DNA from: JACQFZ01 sp036381895
Lineage (GTDB): Bacteria; Pseudomonadota; Gammaproteobacteria; Acidiferrobacterales; Sulfurifustaceae
Direction of reading: 5' to 3'
Length of the DNA: 64,000 bases
Assembly (NCBI GenBank): GCA_036381895.1
Contig: DASVBY010000028.1
Location: forward strand, 20,540-84,539
This document shows, piece after piece, positions 48,988 to 57,006 of this stretch; position 1 is the first letter of the stretch; every line of letters begins with the position of its first letter. Below the pieces are notes generated by a model. That model was not told where the DNA came from and ran no database searches. It saw nothing but the letters and a program-made list of their open reading frames with translations. Made by a program: the position numbers and the translations under genes.

Positions 48988-49326
48988 TCAGAAGCGGCGG
49001 ATCACCCATTGCGGCACGAGGACCTCCGGCTCCGCATCGCTGCGGTGGAAGTTGCCGTGCTCGTCGTAGATGAGGTAGTAGGGCGGACCGAAGCGCGGTG
49101 TGACTTTGATGCGATAGAGCCGCCCGTTGTAGCGGTACTCCTCGTAGATCGCGCCTTCGCGCGTCGTGATCGTGATTTCGGGCTCGAAGGATTCGGCCGG
49201 CGGCGCCGGCGCCGCCGGCCGCTCCTGCGCGGGCGGCGGCGGTGGCGGGGGAACGTCCTCGGCCGCGCGCGCGCCGGGCGGGACGAGCAGGGCGAGCGCG
49301 AGAGCCAGACGGTAGTGTCGTCGCAT
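48988..49326 (-). CDS. DUF2782 family exported protein
   Basis: This 112-residue protein has a cleavable signal (residues 1-21, ending ARAAE), a Pro-rich linker (about 25-43) and a small beta domain (ITITTREGAIYEEYRYNGRLYRIKV, GPPYYLIYDEHG). DUF2782 proteins are commonly encoded next to polA in gammaproteobacteria, as here. Function is unknown. It lies 9 bp downstream of the LOG-family gene. Confidence 0.87.
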   Translation of the reverse strand: MRRHYRLALALALLVPPGARAAEDVPPPPPPPAQERPAAPAPPAESFEPEITITTREGAIYEEYRYNGRLYRIKVTPRFGPPYYLIYDEHGNFHRSDAEPEVLVPQWVIRRF

Positions 49327-49335
49327 GCGGGCCGC

Positions 49336-50070
49336 CTACAGATTGAGCATGATCTCCTGCTCTTCGCGCGTCGGCTCGAAGCCCACCCGCTCGTAGAAGG
49401 CGAAGATGGTGTCGAGCACTTCCTCGGCGGTGTCGGCGAGCGTGAAGAGCTCCAGGTCCTCCGGGCTCACCATGCCCTCGCTCACGAGGCGCGCGCGGAA
49501 CCACTCGATGAGCCCGTTCCAGAACGGGCGGTGCACCAGAATGATCGGCATGCGCACGCTCTTGCCGGTCTGCACCAGCGTCAGCGCCTCGATCAGCTCA
49601 TCGAGCGTGCCGAAGCCGCCGGGCATCACCACGTACGCCCTGGCGTACTTCACGAACATGACTTTGCGCGCGAAGAAGTGCTGGAACGTGAGCCGCACGT
49701 CCTGGTACTCGTTCGCGCGCTGCTCGTGCGGCAGCACGATGTTGAGTCCCACGCTTGGCGACTTGCCGGTATAGGCGCCCTTGTTCGCCGCCTCCATCAG
49801 TCCCGGGCCGCCGCCGCTCACGACCGCGAACCCGGCGTCCGACAGTTTGCGCGCGATCTCCTCGGTCAGGGCATAATACGGATGGCCCGGCGGGATTCGC
49901 GCCGAGCCGAAGATGCTGACGGACGGCTGAATCTGCGACAGCTGCTCGAAGCCGCTGACGAATTCGGCCACGATCTGAAGGATCTTCCACGACTCGCGCG
50001 CCATCAGGCTCGCGGAGTTCGGCGGCAGCCCGCGGCCTCCGCCGCCGGCGCGTCCGCTGGTGCTGCTCAT
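49336..50070 (-). CDS. LOG family protein (TIGR00730-like nucleoside-5'-monophosphate phosphoribohydrolase)
   Basis: This 244-residue protein has the LOG motifs GGGPGLMEAAN (87-97) and PGGFGTLDE (150-158), with the catalytic-type Arg and Glu (R135, E158). Proteins of this family release bases from nucleotide 5'-monophosphates (plant LOG, bacterial PpnN-like) and were once mislabelled lysine decarboxylases. I chose the ATG at 50070; an upstream TTG at 50124 would add 18 residues. It diverges from polA with a 59-bp gap. Confidence 0.9.
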   Translation of the reverse strand: MSSTSGRAGGGGRGLPPNSASLMARESWKILQIVAEFVSGFEQLSQIQPSVSIFGSARIPPGHPYYALTEEIARKLSDAGFAVVSGGGPGLMEAANKGAYTGKSPSVGLNIVLPHEQRANEYQDVRLTFQHFFARKVMFVKYARAYVVMPGGFGTLDELIEALTLVQTGKSVRMPIILVHRPFWNGLIEWFRARLVSEGMVSPEDLELFTLADTAEEVLDTIFAFYERVGFEPTREEQEIMLNL

Positions 50071-50129
50071 GACGGGTGCGGCGGCCTCATGGGAGGCCGC
50101 GCCGCTCGCTTTCTGATTCGGCAAGTACG

Positions 50130-52892
50130 ATGGCTCGCAAGAATCCGGTTACTAGGTCTCCCGCTTCGCGTCGCGCCGCGGCGCGCGCCCGCCCGGACCC
50201 CGAGCGCACGCTGGTCCTGGTCGACGGGTCATCTTATCTGTACCGCGCGTTCCACGCCATGCCGAACCTCAGCAACTCGCGCGGCGAGCCGACGGGGGCG
50301 GTTTACGGCGTGACCAACATGCTGCGCAAGCTGCTCGCCGACTACGATCCGGTCTACGTCGCCGTCGTGTTCGACGCCAAGGGCAAGACGTTCCGCGACG
50401 AGGTGTACCCCGAGTACAAGGCCAACCGTCCTGCGATGCCCGACGCGCTCAGTGCACAGATCGAGCCGATCCACGCGATCGTGCAGGCCCTCGGGCTGCC
50501 GCTGCTGCAGGTCGAGAACGTGGAGGCCGACGACGTCATCGGCACGCTCGCGCGCGAGGCCGCCCGCGCCGGCCTGCACACGCTGGTGTCGACCGGCGAC
50601 AAGGACATGGCGCAGCTCGTTGATGGGCACGTCACGCTCGTCAACACGATGACGGATACGGTATACGATCGCGAGACCGTGCTCGAGAAGTTCGGCGTGC
50701 CGCCCGAGCGCATCGTCGACTACCTGGCGCTCGTCGGCGACAGCATCGACAACATCCCCGGGATTCCGGGCGTGGGCCCGAAGACCGCGGCGAAGTGGCT
50801 GCAGCAGTACGGCTCGCTCGATGCGATCGTCGCGCACGCGCACGAGATCGCCGGCAAGGCCGGCGAGAACCTGCGCGCCGGCCTCGAGCGCCTGCCGCTC
50901 GCGCGCGCGCTCGCCACCATCAAGTGCGACGTGGCGCTCCCGGTCGCGCCGACGGAGCTCAGGCGGCGCCCGCCGGATGCCGAGCGGCTGCGCGCGCTCT
51001 ACGCCCGGCTGGAGTTCAAGACCTGGCTCGCCGAGCTCGGGGGCGCAAGTCCGCCGGAAGCGGCCGTTGCCGGCGCTTCGCCCGCGGGGCGCTATGTCGC
51101 GGTGCTCGACGCGGACGCGCTCGATGCCTGGCTCGCGCGCCTCGCACAGGCGCCGCTCGTCGCCCTCGACATGGTGACCGCGGATCCCACGGGCCAGCGC
51201 GGCGAGCTCATCGGTATCGCCTTGAGCGACCGGCCCGGCGAAGGCGCCTACGTGCCGCTCGCGCACGCCTACCCGGATGCGCCCGCGCAGCTCCCGGCCG
51301 CGCAGGTGCTCGCGAAGCTCAAGCCGCTGCTCGAAGACCCAGCGCGCGCGAAGATCGGCCACAACCTCAAGCCCGACATGCAGGTGCTCGCGCGGCACGG
51401 CGTCGCGCTCGCCGGCATCGCGCACGACAGCATGCTCGAATCGTACGTCCTCGACTCCACCGCCTCGCGCCACGACCTCGACAGCGTTGCGCTCAAGTAC
51501 CTCGGACACAAGACCGTCAAGTACGAGGACGTCGCCGGCAAGGGCCGGGCGCAGATCGATCTGCGGGAAGTCCCGATCGAACGCGCGACCGCGTACGCGG
51601 CCGAGGACGCGGACCTCGCGCTGCGGCTGCACGCGCACCTCTGGCCGCGGCTCGAGCGCGAGCCGCGCCTGGCGGCGCTCTACCGCGACATCGAGTTGCC
51701 GCTCGTGCCCGTGCTCGCGCGCATGGAGATGCACGGCGTGCGCGTCGACGTGACCATGTTGCGCCGGCAAAGCGCCGAGCTCGCCGAGCGGCTGCACGAG
51801 ATCGAGCGCGAAGCGCATTCCGCCGCGGGACAGACGTTCAATCTCGACTCGCCGAAGCAGATCCAGGAGATCCTGTTCCAGAAGCTCGGGCTGCCCGTGC
51901 TGCGCCGGACCCCGACCGGCCAGCCGTCGACCGGTGAGGACGTGCTCGCCGAGCTTGCGCTCGACTATCCGCTCCCGCGGCTCCTGCTCGAATACCGCAG
52001 CCTCGCGAAGCTCAAGTCGACGTACACCGACAAGCTTCCCGAGATGATCGATCCGCGAACCGGGCGCGTGCACACCTGCTACCAGCAGGCGGTCGCCGCC
52101 ACCGGAAGGCTGTCCTCGGTCGACCCGAACCTGCAGAACATTCCCATCCGCACCCCCGAAGGCCGGCGCATCCGCCAGGCGTTCGTGGCCGAGCCCGGTT
52201 TTCGCCTGGTCTCGGCCGACTATTCCCAGATCGAGCTGCGCATCATGGCGCACCTCTCGGGCGACCCGGGGCTGATCGGCGCGTTCGCGCAGAACCTCGA
52301 CATCCACCGCGCGACCGCCGCGGAAGTGTTCGGCGTCCCACTCGAGGAGGTGACGCCGGACATGCGCCGCAGCGCCAAGGTGATCAACTTCGGTCTGATC
52401 TACGGCATGTCGGCGTTCGGGCTCGCGCGCCAGCTCAAGATCGACCGCGCCGCGGCGCAGGCTTACGTCGAGCGCTATTTCGCCCGCTACCCGGCCGTCA
52501 AAGCCTACATGGATCGTACGCGCGAGCAGGCGCACCGGCAGGGGTACGTCGAGACCCTGTTCGGCCGGCGCCTGCACCTGCAGGACATCAACGCCGCAAA
52601 CGTCACCCGCCGCCAGGCGGCGGAGCGCGCGGCGATCAACGCGCCGATGCAGGGCACCGCGGCCGATCTGATCAAGCGGGCCATGGTGCAGGTCGACCGC
52701 TGGATTCGCGAGAACGAAGCGCCGGCGCGCCTCATCATGCAAGTGCACGACGAGCTCGTGCTCGAGGTCGAGGAGAGTTTCGTGCCGCAGGCGGTCGCCG
52801 CCGTGCGGGATTGCATGGTCGGAGTGGCCAGCCTGTCGGTGCCGCTGGTGGTGGAAGCGGGCGTGGGGGGCAACTGGGACGAGGCGCACTAG
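50130..52892 (+). CDS. polA: DNA polymerase I, proofreading motif altered
   Basis: This 920-residue repair polymerase has a 5'-3' exonuclease (LVLVDGSSYLYRAFHA, DAKGKTFRDEVYPEYKANRP, a GDSIDNIPGIPGVGPKTA helix-hairpin-helix), a 3'-5' exonuclease domain and a polymerase domain with motif A DYSQIELRIMAHLSGD, motif B RRSAKVINFGLIYGMSAFG and motif C QVHDELVLEVEE. In the 3'-5' domain the Exo I DxE is D347-M-V349, so the catalytic Glu is missing. D416 (Exo II) and Y489/D493 (Exo III) remain. The ATG at 50130 follows the family start. Spot 42-like synteny lies just downstream. Confidence 0.98.
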   Translation: MARKNPVTRSPASRRAAARARPDPERTLVLVDGSSYLYRAFHAMPNLSNSRGEPTGAVYGVTNMLRKLLADYDPVYVAVVFDAKGKTFRDEVYPEYKANRPAMPDALSAQIEPIHAIVQALGLPLLQVENVEADDVIGTLAREAARAGLHTLVSTGDKDMAQLVDGHVTLVNTMTDTVYDRETVLEKFGVPPERIVDYLALVGDSIDNIPGIPGVGPKTAAKWLQQYGSLDAIVAHAHEIAGKAGENLRAGLERLPLARALATIKCDVALPVAPTELRRRPPDAERLRALYARLEFKTWLAELGGASPPEAAVAGASPAGRYVAVLDADALDAWLARLAQAPLVALDMVTADPTGQRGELIGIALSDRPGEGAYVPLAHAYPDAPAQLPAAQVLAKLKPLLEDPARAKIGHNLKPDMQVLARHGVALAGIAHDSMLESYVLDSTASRHDLDSVALKYLGHKTVKYEDVAGKGRAQIDLREVPIERATAYAAEDADLALRLHAHLWPRLEREPRLAALYRDIELPLVPVLARMEMHGVRVDVTMLRRQSAELAERLHEIEREAHSAAGQTFNLDSPKQIQEILFQKLGLPVLRRTPTGQPSTGEDVLAELALDYPLPRLLLEYRSLAKLKSTYTDKLPEMIDPRTGRVHTCYQQAVAATGRLSSVDPNLQNIPIRTPEGRRIRQAFVAEPGFRLVSADYSQIELRIMAHLSGDPGLIGAFAQNLDIHRATAAEVFGVPLEEVTPDMRRSAKVINFGLIYGMSAFGLARQLKIDRAAAQAYVERYFARYPAVKAYMDRTREQAHRQGYVETLFGRRLHLQDINAANVTRRQAAERAAINAPMQGTAADLIKRAMVQVDRWIRENEAPARLIMQVHDELVLEVEESFVPQAVAAVRDCMVGVASLSVPLVVEAGVGGNWDEAH

Positions 52893-52955
52893 CCGCGGGC
52901 GGACGCGCGTCGGCCGGGATCGGGCGCGGCCCGCCGATGCGTCGACGGGCACGCT

Positions 52956-52983
52956 GGAACCAAACATGAGGCCGGTGGTCATA
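52956..52983 (+). promoter_or_regulatory. Sigma-E-like promoter of the polA-downstream small RNA
   Basis: GGAACCA (52956-52962) and TCATA (52979-52983) are separated by 16 bp, close to the sigma-E/AlgU form GGAACTT-16-TCnnA. The predicted start is about 52990, exactly where the first RNA hairpin begins. It lies 64 bp after the polA stop. The match is imperfect and needs a transcript end to confirm. Confidence 0.6.
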
Positions 52984-52989
52984 CGGGGT

Positions 52990-53106
52990 GAACGGTTGCT
53001 AGATCGTTCTCCCCGCTCCTCCTCCCTGAGCGGGGAAGTTCCGGAACCCAGTTCCGGAACGTTGTTCGGCCCCGGACTCTCTCCCCTTGTTTCCGGGGCT
53101 TTTTTT
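52990..53106 (+). ncRNA. Putative structured small RNA downstream of polA (Spot 42/ErsA position)
   Basis: About 117 nt fold into four successive hairpins. Hairpin 1 is GAACGGTT 52990-52997 with AGATCGTTC ending 53009. Hairpin 2 is CCCCGCTC 53011-53018 with GAGCGGGG 53028-53035 and the loop CTCCTCCCT, complementary to Shine-Dalgarno sequences. Hairpin 3 is formed by two GTTCCGGAAC palindromes (53038-53047, 53051-53060) with a 3-nt loop. Hairpin 4 is the terminator, with a CCCC-containing loop. A sigma-E-like promoter lies just upstream. Spot 42 (enterics) and ErsA (Pseudomonas) are also encoded next to polA. Primary sequence similarity is not claimed. Confidence 0.75.
53069..53106 (+). terminator. 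Intrinsic terminator of the small RNA
   Basis: GCCCCGGA (53069-53076) pairs perfectly with TCCGGGGC (53092-53099), followed by seven T residues (53100-53106). The 15-nt loop contains CTCCCC. It is the strongest intrinsic terminator in the window and separates polA and the small RNA from the cytochrome gene. Confidence 0.92.
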
Positions 53107-53132
53107 GTCCCGCTTCTTCCCCGGGGCTCAAA

Positions 53133-53162
53133 TTGACCCGGCTTCGAACTCTTTGGTATAAG
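53133..53162 (+). promoter_or_regulatory. Sigma-70 promoter of the cytochrome c4 gene
   Basis: TTGACC (53133-53138) and TATAAG (53157-53162) are separated by 18 bp. They lie after the small-RNA terminator and 39 bp before the cytochrome start codon. Confidence 0.72.
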
Positions 53163-53200
53163 GCGGCCTCGTTTTTTCTCATGTGCCGTACGGGGGATTG

Positions 53201-53821
53201 ATGCATTTTCCGGTTCGTGCAACGGCGCTCGTCGCCGCGTGGTTGATCGTATCGGCGCTCCCCGCTTCGGCGCAGACGGGCGGCGACCCCCAGGCCGGCA
53301 AAGCCAAGGCCGCGCCGTGCGCGAGCTGTCATGGGGCGGACGGCAACGGCGGGGCCGACCCGACATGGCCGAAGCTCGCCGGGCAGGTTCCGGAGTACCT
53401 CGTCGAGCAGCTCCAGGCGTTCAAGTCGGGCGCCCGCAAGGACCCGCTCATGAGCGGCATGGCCGCGCCGCTCGCGGAGCAGGACATGCACGACCTCGCC
53501 GCCTACTATGCGACGCTGCCGATCCAGCCGGGCGCGGCGAGCAACGAAGAGCTCGCGCTTGCCGGGCAGAGGATCTATCGCGGCGGGATCGTGGAAACCG
53601 GCGTACCGGCGTGCATGAGCTGCCACGGGCCTTCCGGACACGGAATTCCGCCCCGCTTCCCCCGGGTCAACAGCCAGAAGGCCGCGTATGCGGAGAAGCA
53701 GCTTCTCGCCTACAAGGCCGGGCGGCGCCAGGACAACGACGGCATCATGACGCGGATTGCCGCGCGTATGTCCGACGAGCAGATTCGCGCGGTCTCCGAG
53801 TACCTCGCCGGCCTGCACTGA
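53201..53821 (+). CDS. Cytochrome c4 (di-haem)
   Basis: This 206-residue periplasmic electron carrier has a signal peptide (residues 1-24, ALPASAQ) and two c-type haem sites, CASCH (40-44) and CMSCH (138-142), in two related halves with distal Met ligands in LMSGMA and GIMTRIAARM. Cytochrome c4 donates electrons to terminal oxidases, including cbb3. The ATG at 53201 has a GGGGGA Shine-Dalgarno. It has its own promoter and is next to polA, as in Pseudomonas. Confidence 0.95.
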   Translation: MHFPVRATALVAAWLIVSALPASAQTGGDPQAGKAKAAPCASCHGADGNGGADPTWPKLAGQVPEYLVEQLQAFKSGARKDPLMSGMAAPLAEQDMHDLAAYYATLPIQPGAASNEELALAGQRIYRGGIVETGVPACMSCHGPSGHGIPPRFPRVNSQKAAYAEKQLLAYKAGRRQDNDGIMTRIAARMSDEQIRAVSEYLAGLH

Positions 53822-54071
53822 CCACCTGCCGCAGCGCGGCAGCGGGCACTCCACCTGCTGCCGCAGCCGGTCACGGCGCTTGCCGGTTGCGGCACCTGCA
53901 CCCGTTGCCGCTCGTGCCTGCCCGGCCACGGGGGAAACCCTAAGTCCAGTCTGCTCAACGGCTTAGTTCAGGAGCCGCGCAATGGCACGACTATTGCTCC
54001 TAGTACCCGCAAAGGGCCAGCCGGAAACGGCTTGGCGGTGTGGGCCCCGCGAGGGGAAGGAGCAAAGTACA

Positions 54072-54308
54072 GTGTTGAGCCATATCGTAACCCTGGTGAA
54101 CAGCTACGAGCGCCGGCACGGCGTGCGCCCGAACGTCGTGTACATGAACGAAACCCATTACGGTTACCTGCGCGAGGAGCTCCCTTTTGTGCGGGACCAC
54201 AACGACGTGGTCGCGATCCTCGGCGTCGACATTGCGCTCAACGACGAAGCTCTCAATCCGCAGGCCGCGACCGTGCGGTTTGCCTCGGAGAACATTCTGG
54301 TCAGCTGA
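54072..54308 (+). CDS. Small protein of unknown function
   Basis: This frame encodes 78 residues from a GTG with AAGGAG nine bases upstream (VLSHIVTLVNSYERRHGVRP...), which looks like a compact conserved fold (IVTLVNSYERRHG, YMNETHYGYLREEL). An in-frame ATG at 53982, also with a good AGGAG 7 bases upstream, would give 108 residues with an unusual Leu/Pro-rich start. I prefer the short form because the first 30 residues of the long form look noncoding. A strong terminator follows 28 bp after the stop. Function is not recognised. Confidence 0.62.
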   Translation: MLSHIVTLVNSYERRHGVRPNVVYMNETHYGYLREELPFVRDHNDVVAILGVDIALNDEALNPQAATVRFASENILVS

Positions 54309-54336
54309 AGCACGTGCCGAACGTGTGTGGGGTGCA

Positions 54337-54364
54337 GAGCCGGGCGGGACCCGGCTCTTTTTTT
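54337..54364 (+). terminator. Intrinsic terminator after the small unknown protein
   Basis: GAGCCGGG (54337-54344) pairs with CCCGGCTC (54350-54357) around a 5-nt loop, followed by a run of seven T residues (54358-54364). Confidence 0.92.
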
Positions 54365-54374
54365 GGCCGTGCGT

Positions 54375-54410
54375 TTGCGCTCCCGGCGGCGTCGCGCCTA
54401 GACTAGGCGC
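54375..54410 (+). promoter_or_regulatory. Possible leaderless promoter and hairpin abutting a start codon
   Basis: TTGCGC (54375-54380) and TAGACT (54399-54404) are 18 bp apart, placing the predicted transcript start at or next to the ATG at 54411. A perfect inverted repeat, GCGCCTA (54394-54400) with TAGGCGC (54404-54410), overlaps the -10 and touches the start codon. No Shine-Dalgarno is present. Confidence 0.4.
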
Positions 54411-54989
54411 ATGACCGCGCCGATCAGCCGCTTCCCCGTTCCCGCCCTCGAAGAACTGCCGGCCGACATCCGCGAGCGCATCCTCGCGGTGAAGGAGAAA
54501 TCCGGCTTCATACCGAACGTATTCCTCGCGCTCGCGCGCCGGCCGGACGAGTTCCGGGCTTTCTTCGCCTACCACGACGCGCTGATGGAGAAGGAAAGCG
54601 GTTTGACCAAGGCGGAGCGCGAGATGATCGTGGTGGCGACCTCGGCGGCGAACGACTGCCAGTATTGCGTGGTGGCCCACGGGGCGATCCTGCGCATCCG
54701 CGCGCGCAATCCGCTGATCGCAGATCAGGTGGCGATCAACTACCGCAAGGCCGATCTGAGCGCGCGCGAGCGCGCCATGCTCGACTTCGCGCTCAAGGTC
54801 GCGCTCGCTTCGGCCACGCTCGAGGACGACGACTTCGCGCGGCTGCGCGAGCACGGGTTCTCGGACGAGGACATCTGGGACATCGCCGCGATCGCGTCGT
54901 TCTTCGCGCTCTCGAACCGCCTCGCGAACTTCGCGAGCATCCGGCCGAACGACGAGTTCTATCTGCTCGGTCGCGTGCCGAAGAAGTAG
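54411..54989 (+). CDS. AhpD-like peroxidase-related protein (carboxymuconolactone decarboxylase family)
   Basis: This 192-residue protein belongs to the AhpD/CMD superfamily. The redox motif is NDCQYCVVAHG (C83, C86, H90), and the N-terminal segment EKSGFIPNVFLALARRPDEFRAFFAYHDALM is typical of the uncharacterised peroxidase-related subfamily (TIGR01926-like). Such proteins may reduce hydroperoxides through the CxxC pair. It lies after a terminator, with no Shine-Dalgarno, so leaderless translation is possible. Its 3' end faces hemL convergently 10 bp away. Confidence 0.9.
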   Translation: MTAPISRFPVPALEELPADIRERILAVKEKSGFIPNVFLALARRPDEFRAFFAYHDALMEKESGLTKAEREMIVVATSAANDCQYCVVAHGAILRIRARNPLIADQVAINYRKADLSARERAMLDFALKVALASATLEDDDFARLREHGFSDEDIWDIAAIASFFALSNRLANFASIRPNDEFYLLGRVPKK

Positions 54990-54999
54990 CGATCTCCCG

Positions 55000-56289
55000 C
55001 TAGAGGCGCGCGAACGCCTCGCGTGCGCGCGCGAGCGTTTCCTCGATGTCGGCCTCGGTGTGCGCGGCCGATACGAACCCGGCTTCGAACGCCGACGGCG
55101 CGAGGTAAACACCGGCATCGAGCATTGCGTGGAAGAAGCGCTTGAAGCGGGCGATGTCGCAGGCCATGACATCCGCGAAGCGCGTCACCTGCGGGCGGTC
55201 GGTGAAGAAAAAGCCGAACATGCCGCCGACGCTCTGGGTCGCGAGCGGGACACCGGCTGCGCGCGCCGCCTGCGCGAGACCCTGCACGAGCTCCGCCGTG
55301 CGCGCGCCGAGCGCATCGAAGAAGCCGGGCTGCGCGACCTGCTCGAGGGTCGCGAGTCCCGCCGCCATCCCGACGGGGTTTCCCGAGAGCGTTCCCGCGT
55401 GGAACACGGGCCCGTCCGGCGTGAGCTGGTCCATGATGTCCGCGCGCCCCCCGAACGCGGCGACCGGCAGGCCGCCGCCGATCACTTTGCCGAGCGTCGT
55501 GAGATCGGGCGTGATGCCGTAGAGCGCCTGTGCGCCGCCGAGCGCGACGCGAAAGCCCGTCATCACCTCGTCGAAGATGAGGAGCGCGCCGTGGCGCGTG
55601 CACTCCTCGCGCAGCGTTTCGAGAAAGCCCGGCACGGGCGGAACGCAGTTCATGTTGCCGGCCACCGGCTCGACGATGACCGCCGCGATCTCCTTGCCGT
55701 AGCGGCGGAACGCCTCGCGCACGTCCGCGCTGTTGTTGTATTCGAGGTTCAGGGTGAGCTCGGCGAGCGCGGCCGGAACGCCCGGCGAGCTCGGCACGCC
55801 GAGCGTGAGTGCGCTCGAGCCGGCTTTCACGAGGAGCGCGTCGCCGGAGCCGTGGTAGCATCCTTCGAACTTGACGATGCGGGGCCGGTTCGTCACCCCG
55901 CGCGCGAGCCGCAGCGCGCTCATCGTCGCCTCGGTGCCGCTCGAAACCATGCGGATGCGCTCGATCGACGGCACGAGGCGGCGCACGAGCGCGGCCAGCC
56001 GCGTCTCGATCTCGGTGGGCGCCCCGAAGCTCAGCCCCTGCGCCGCAGTTTCCTGCACCGCGCGCACCACGGCCGGGTGCGCGTGGCCGAGGATCGCGGG
56101 CCCCCAGGACCCGACGTAGTCGATGTAGCGGTTGCCGTCGGCGTCCCACAGGTACGCCCCTTGACCGCGCTCGAAGAATACGGGATCACCGCCCACGGCC
56201 TTGAACGCGCGCACGGCGGAATTGACGCCGCCGGCGATGTGCTGCCGGGCTTCGGCGTAAAGCGCTCTGGATCGATCTCTAGGTTTCAT
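55000..56289 (-). CDS. hemL: Glutamate-1-semialdehyde 2,1-aminomutase
   Basis: This 429-residue PLP enzyme makes 5-aminolevulinate in the C5 haem pathway. It has GGVNSAVRAFKAVGG, DYVGSWGPAILGHAHP, FEGCYHGSGD, the FDEVMTGFRV segment and the PLP lysine K268 in TTLGKVIGGG. Length matches E. coli HemL (426). It is the last gene of the minus-strand hemH-thiD-thiE-hemL set, 72 bp after thiE, so the first and last enzymes of haem synthesis bracket two thiamine genes. Confidence 0.98.
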   Translation of the reverse strand: MKPRDRSRALYAEARQHIAGGVNSAVRAFKAVGGDPVFFERGQGAYLWDADGNRYIDYVGSWGPAILGHAHPAVVRAVQETAAQGLSFGAPTEIETRLAALVRRLVPSIERIRMVSSGTEATMSALRLARGVTNRPRIVKFEGCYHGSGDALLVKAGSSALTLGVPSSPGVPAALAELTLNLEYNNSADVREAFRRYGKEIAAVIVEPVAGNMNCVPPVPGFLETLREECTRHGALLIFDEVMTGFRVALGGAQALYGITPDLTTLGKVIGGGLPVAAFGGRADIMDQLTPDGPVFHAGTLSGNPVGMAAGLATLEQVAQPGFFDALGARTAELVQGLAQAARAAGVPLATQSVGGMFGFFFTDRPQVTRFADVMACDIARFKRFFHAMLDAGVYLAPSAFEAGFVSAAHTEADIEETLARAREAFARL

Positions 56290-56361
56290 GTTCGCGTTGA
56301 TGCTGCGGCAGAGGTGCGAATCGGGGCGTGCCTCGCCCGCGCTCTGCGCGCTTCGAACCGG

Positions 56362-57006
56362 CTACGGTTTCGCCGCCGCGCGCTCGAACAGTGCGGCGTA
56401 GCGCCGCGCCGCCGCTTCGACGTCCGCCTGGGCGAACAGCGCGGAAATGACGGCGAGCGCATCGACGCCCGCGGCGACGAGCGCGGCGCCATTCTCCGGC
56501 GTGATGCCGCCGATCGCAACTACGGGCAGCGCGAACTGCGCCTTAGCGGCGGCAAGGAGCGCGGGGCTCGCGCGCACCGCTTCGGGTTTGGTCGGCGACG
56601 GGAAAACGCTTCCGAACGCGAGATAGTCGGCCCCCCGGCGCGCCGCCTCCTCCGCCCGCTGCAGCTCGTTGTAGCAGGACACGCCGATGAGGATATCGGC
56701 GCCGCACAGCGCCCGCGCTTCCTCGATCGAGGCGTCGTCGCGTCCGAGATGAAGCCCGTCCGCGCCCACCGCGCGCGCGAGCGCGATGTCGTCGTTGACG
56801 ACGAACAGCGCTCCCCGCCGCGCGCAGAGCGCGCGCAGCGCCTCCGCTTCGCGCCGCCGCCGCGCCGCATCGTTGCTCTTGTCGCGGTACTGCACCACGC
56901 GCGCCCCGCCGCGCAGCGCGGCCTCGACTTTGCTCGAAAGCTCCGCGCCCAGGCAGGCGGTATCGGCGATCGCGTACAGACCGCGGATTGCTCCCGCACG
57001 GTTCAT
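56362..57006 (-). CDS. thiE: Thiamine-phosphate synthase
   Basis: This 214-residue TIM-barrel enzyme joins HMP-PP and thiazole phosphate. It has VVQYRDKSNDAARRR, LFVVNDDIALA, GLHLGRDDAS, IGVSCYN, YLAFGSVFPSPTKP and VVAIGGITPENG. Its ATG overlaps the thiD stop (ATGA), showing coupling. No TPP riboswitch is visible upstream of the operon. Confidence 0.97.
   Translation of the reverse strand: MNRAGAIRGLYAIADTACLGAELSSKVEAALRGGARVVQYRDKSNDAARRRREAEALRALCARRGALFVVNDDIALARAVGADGLHLGRDDASIEEARALCGADILIGVSCYNELQRAEEAARRGADYLAFGSVFPSPTKPEAVRASPALLAAAKAQFALPVVAIGGITPENGAALVAAGVDALAVISALFAQADVEAAARRYAALFERAAAKP

Noticed and set aside
50229..53366. A 1045-codon open frame on the minus strand opposite polA
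   Set aside because: Same GC-driven artefact; it runs through the small-RNA hairpins and terminator, and polA is clearly the coding strand.
54005..54050. GCAAAGGG and GAAA-loop sequence resembling the first half of a c-di-GMP-I (GEMM) riboswitch
   Set aside because: The second conserved half (ACGCAAAGCC and the following helix) is missing, so the aptamer cannot form.
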